A stretch of 23,009 nucleotides of DNA, taken from NCBI GenBank assembly GCA_016932755.1, contig JAFGCE010000001.1:1-23009 (forward strand), written 5' to 3'. The stretch comes from Candidatus Woesearchaeota archaeon (lineage in GTDB: Archaea > Nanobdellota > Nanobdellia > Woesearchaeales > JAGWAF01). Both the position numbers and the translations under genes were made by a program. Under the pieces are notes generated by a model. That model saw only the letters and a list, made by a program, of their open reading frames with translations. It had not been told where the DNA came from and made no database searches. Shown piece by piece: positions 21,313 through 23,009 of the stretch (positions are counted from its first letter, which is position 1; each line of letters begins with the position of its first letter).

Positions 21313-21831
21313 ATGGCTGAAGAAAAACCAAGACAAAAGAAAGAAGCGGTCCCAGAAGAGAAGGAAGGCTTTTCTTATATTGTCAGAATTGCAAATACCG
21401 ACCTTGACGGAAACAAGCCTATAGGTTTTGCCCTTAAAAAAATAAGAGGGGTGGGATACAGCATTGCAAACGCAGTGTGCAAAACTGCAGGAGTTGACAT
21501 GTCAAAAAGAGTAGGCTACTTAGACCAGAAAGAAATTGAGAAAATAAACACAGTAATAGAAAATCCTGCCAAATTTAACTTCCCTGCCTGGGCATTCAAC
21601 AGGAGAAAGGACCCGGAAACAGGGGAAGACCAACACCTTTTATTGGGAGACCTTCAGTTTGCAAAAGAAAATGATATCAAGATGCTTAAGAAAATGAAGT
21701 CCTACAGGGGCTCAAGGCATATGGCAGGCCTTCCTGTGAGAGGGCAAAGGACAAAATCAAATTTCAGAAAAAGCAAATCAAGAGGAAAAGGCGGAATCGG
21801 AGTCCAGAAGAAAAAAGCAGGCAAGAAGTGA
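21313..21831 (+). CDS. rpsM: 30S ribosomal protein S13 (uS13)
   Basis: A 172-residue protein of the small-subunit head that contacts tRNA and the 50S subunit. After a charged N-terminal extension of about 19 residues comes the uS13 body: FSYIVRIANTDLDGNKPIGFALKKI, a helix-turn-helix with IRGVGYSIANAVCKTAGVD, then the archaeal insertion FPAWAFNRRKDPETGEDQHL. The diagnostic tail YRGSRHMAGLPVRGQRTKSNFRKS ends in a Lys-rich stretch that reaches the decoding centre. It leads a ribosomal operon in the usual archaeal order uS13-uS4-uS11-RpoD. Confidence 0.97.
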   Translation: MAEEKPRQKKEAVPEEKEGFSYIVRIANTDLDGNKPIGFALKKIRGVGYSIANAVCKTAGVDMSKRVGYLDQKEIEKINTVIENPAKFNFPAWAFNRRKDPETGEDQHLLLGDLQFAKENDIKMLKKMKSYRGSRHMAGLPVRGQRTKSNFRKSKSRGKGGIGVQKKKAGKK

Positions 21832-21840
21832 TAATATAAA

Positions 21841-22491
21841 ATGGGAGACCCAAAACAAACACGAAAAAGCTTTGAAAAACCGCCTCATCCATGGCAAAGA
21901 ACAAGGATTGAGGAAGAAAAGCAGATTGTAAAAGAGTACGGCCTGAAGAACAAGAAAGAAGTATGGAAAATGAAATCAGTTGCCAAGGGATTTGCTGACC
22001 AGGCAAAAAGGCTTACAGCAAGCGATGACAAGCAGGCAAAAAAAGAAGAAGTGCAGATGCTTGAAAGGGTTTTCAAGTTGGGGCTTCTGCCAAGGGGCTC
22101 AACAATAGATGATGTTCTTGGGGTGGCAGTAAAAGACATTCTTGAAAGAAGACTTCAGACAGTTGTTTTCAAAAAAGGGCTTGCAAGGTCCATAAAACAG
22201 GCAAGGCAGTTTATAATCCACAGGCATATTATGGTAAACAACAGGCTGATAACCTCTCCATCTTACCTTGTGCCAGCTGGTGACGAGGCAGGAGTATCAT
22301 TTTTGCAGAAATCTGCACTGGCAGACGAAGAGCATCCTGAAAGGGCAATTGAAGAAAAAAAGCCCAAGAGAAAAGCGCCAAAGGCTGAAGAAAAGAAAGC
22401 AGGAGCAAAAGAAGAAAAGCCTGTAAAGAAAAAGGCAGAGAAAAAGGAAAAGCCAAAAGAAGAAAAATCTAAAGAGGAAAAGAAGGAATAA
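21841..22491 (+). CDS. rpsD: 30S ribosomal protein S4 (uS4) with charged tail
   Basis: A 216-residue small-subunit assembly protein that binds the 5' domain of 16S rRNA. The start MGDPKQTRKSFEKPPHPWQRTRIEEE is typical of archaeal uS4. The S4 RNA-binding domain is at about 100-160 (LERRLQTVVFKKGLARSIKQARQFIIHRHIMVNN). Archaeal uS4 is usually near 170-190 residues; this one continues with about 45 residues of Lys/Glu/Ala repeats. It lies 9 bases after rpsM and two bases before rpsK, so it is co-transcribed with both. Confidence 0.97.
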   Translation: MGDPKQTRKSFEKPPHPWQRTRIEEEKQIVKEYGLKNKKEVWKMKSVAKGFADQAKRLTASDDKQAKKEEVQMLERVFKLGLLPRGSTIDDVLGVAVKDILERRLQTVVFKKGLARSIKQARQFIIHRHIMVNNRLITSPSYLVPAGDEAGVSFLQKSALADEEHPERAIEEKKPKRKAPKAEEKKAGAKEEKPVKKKAEKKEKPKEEKSKEEKKE

Positions 22492-22493
22492 AA

Positions 22494-22895
22494 ATGGTAA
22501 GACCAAGAGAAGAAAGATGGGGAATCGTGCACATATATTCTTCCTATAATAATACTATTATTCATATAACAGATATAACGGGAACTCAAACTATAGTAAA
22601 GGCATCAGGCGGAATGATGGTAAAGACAGACAGGCTTGAAAGCTCGCCTACAGCTGCAATGATGGCTGCAAAAAAAGCAGCTGAATCAGCGCTTGAAAAA
22701 GGAATAACAGGGGTTCATGTCAAAATAAAGGCGCCTGGCGGGCACAACGGGCCAAATAATCCAGGACCCGGGGCACAGGCTGCGATAAGAGCGCTTTCAA
22801 GAATGGGATTAAGGGTAGGCCTAATAGAGGATGTAACTCCAGCTCCCCACGGAGGCTGCAGAAAGAAAGGCGGAAGAAGGGGCAGAAGAGTTTGA
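22494..22895 (+). CDS. rpsK: 30S ribosomal protein S11 (uS11)
   Basis: A 133-residue platform protein that contacts 16S rRNA near the E site. Family landmarks are complete: IYSSYNNTIIHITDITG, SGGMMVKTDR, SPTAAMMAAKKAAE, GVHVKIKAPGGHNGPNNPGPGAQAAIRAL and the basic end PAPHGGCRKKGGRRGRRV. Start and end agree with archaeal homologs. The stop codon overlaps the ribosome-binding site of rpoD. Confidence 0.97.
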   Translation: MVRPREERWGIVHIYSSYNNTIIHITDITGTQTIVKASGGMMVKTDRLESSPTAAMMAAKKAAESALEKGITGVHVKIKAPGGHNGPNNPGPGAQAAIRALSRMGLRVGLIEDVTPAPHGGCRKKGGRRGRRV

Positions 22896-22900
22896 GGTGG
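22894..22900 (+). promoter_or_regulatory. Shine-Dalgarno site of rpoD
   Basis: GAGGTGG overlaps the last two bases of the rpsK stop codon, six bases before the rpoD ATG. It is complementary to the CACCTC of the 16S rRNA 3' end and is one of the clearest ribosome-binding sites in the window. Confidence 0.65.
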
Positions 22901-22906
22901 TTAATC

Positions 22907-23009
22907 ATGGAAATCAAAATGCTCGACAAAGACAAAAAATCTGGAAGGGTTTCTTTTTTGCTTCTTAACTCCAATCCAAGCTTTGCAAACGCTTTGAGAA
23001 GGAACATGA
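22907..23009 (+). CDS. rpoD: DNA-directed RNA polymerase subunit D, 5' part
   Basis: The first 34 codons of the archaeal RNA polymerase subunit D, cut by the window end. MEIKMLDKDKKSGRVSFLLL followed by NSNPSFANALRR is the dimerisation start of the RPB3/alpha-like family, whose (F/P)xxANALRR stretch is conserved. The position after rpsK is the normal archaeal order. Archaeal RpoD pairs with RpoL to start polymerase assembly. It is not the bacterial sigma factor of the same symbol. Nothing is visible of the downstream part. Confidence 0.92.
   Translation, partial: MEIKMLDKDKKSGRVSFLLLNSNPSFANALRRNM

Overview
The window reads as a stretch of an archaeal chromosome, most likely from a small-genome DPANN-type lineage (Woesearchaeota/Pacearchaeota-like). 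That placement is inferred from gene content; I could not run a phylogeny. Archaeal signs are direct: an archaeal ribosomal/RNA-polymerase block (S13, S4, S11, RpoD), Sec61-beta, archaeal NAC, an RNase P RNA, an intron-bearing tRNA-His, TATA boxes placed for leaderless mRNAs, and an AmrS radical-SAM protein. A gyrase A subunit with a GyrA box is a gene of bacterial origin that some archaea carry. Coding is dense and entirely on the + strand, and neighbouring genes often overlap by 4 to 20 bases.

Region 1 (1-11491) is an apparent operon: a small AbrB/SpoVT-type regulator, a 3368-residue surface protein and an AmrS-like radical SAM enzyme, joined by two ATGA overlaps. The regulator's promoter holds a perfect 17-bp palindrome lying on an AT-rich element, with TCAGA words exactly 20 bp apart. 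The giant protein has an N-terminal membrane/signal segment, dockerin-like calcium loops, a seven-repeat FG-GAP (integrin-alpha-like) propeller, a second seven-repeat propeller, five copies of an unrecognised Cys-pair beta domain, six Ig/cadherin-like domains, a PKD domain, a Cys-rich stalk, one transmembrane helix and a cytoplasmic tail of three GWP repeats. It is the most striking object here.

Region 2 (11492-14394) has a small secreted, membrane-anchored protein, a winged-helix protein overlapping a ScpB-type condensin subunit with a very long Glu/Lys tail, and a 48-residue zinc ribbon.

Region 3 (14395-17972) is gyrA overlapping a THUMP-domain Rossmann methyltransferase that lacks the usual (N/D)PP(Y/F) motif.

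Region 4 (17973-18856) holds the RNase P RNA gene, followed after 17 bases by Sec61-beta and then NAC, linking tRNA processing, translocation and nascent-chain handling.

Region 5 (18857-21057) is a tight four-gene operon: two related all-helical (HEPN-like) proteins, a MinD-type ATPase and a four-helix membrane protein. The N-terminus of the last carries the same GW-type helical motif as the cytoplasmic tail of the giant surface protein.

Region 6 (21058-23009) has tRNA-His(GTG) with a 14-nt intron, then the rpsM-rpsD-rpsK-rpoD operon, whose mRNA leader can fold into a long stem-loop. The window ends inside rpoD. No CRISPR array, insertion sequence or integrase is visible, and no gene-free stretch exceeds 300 bases apart from the RNase P RNA locus.
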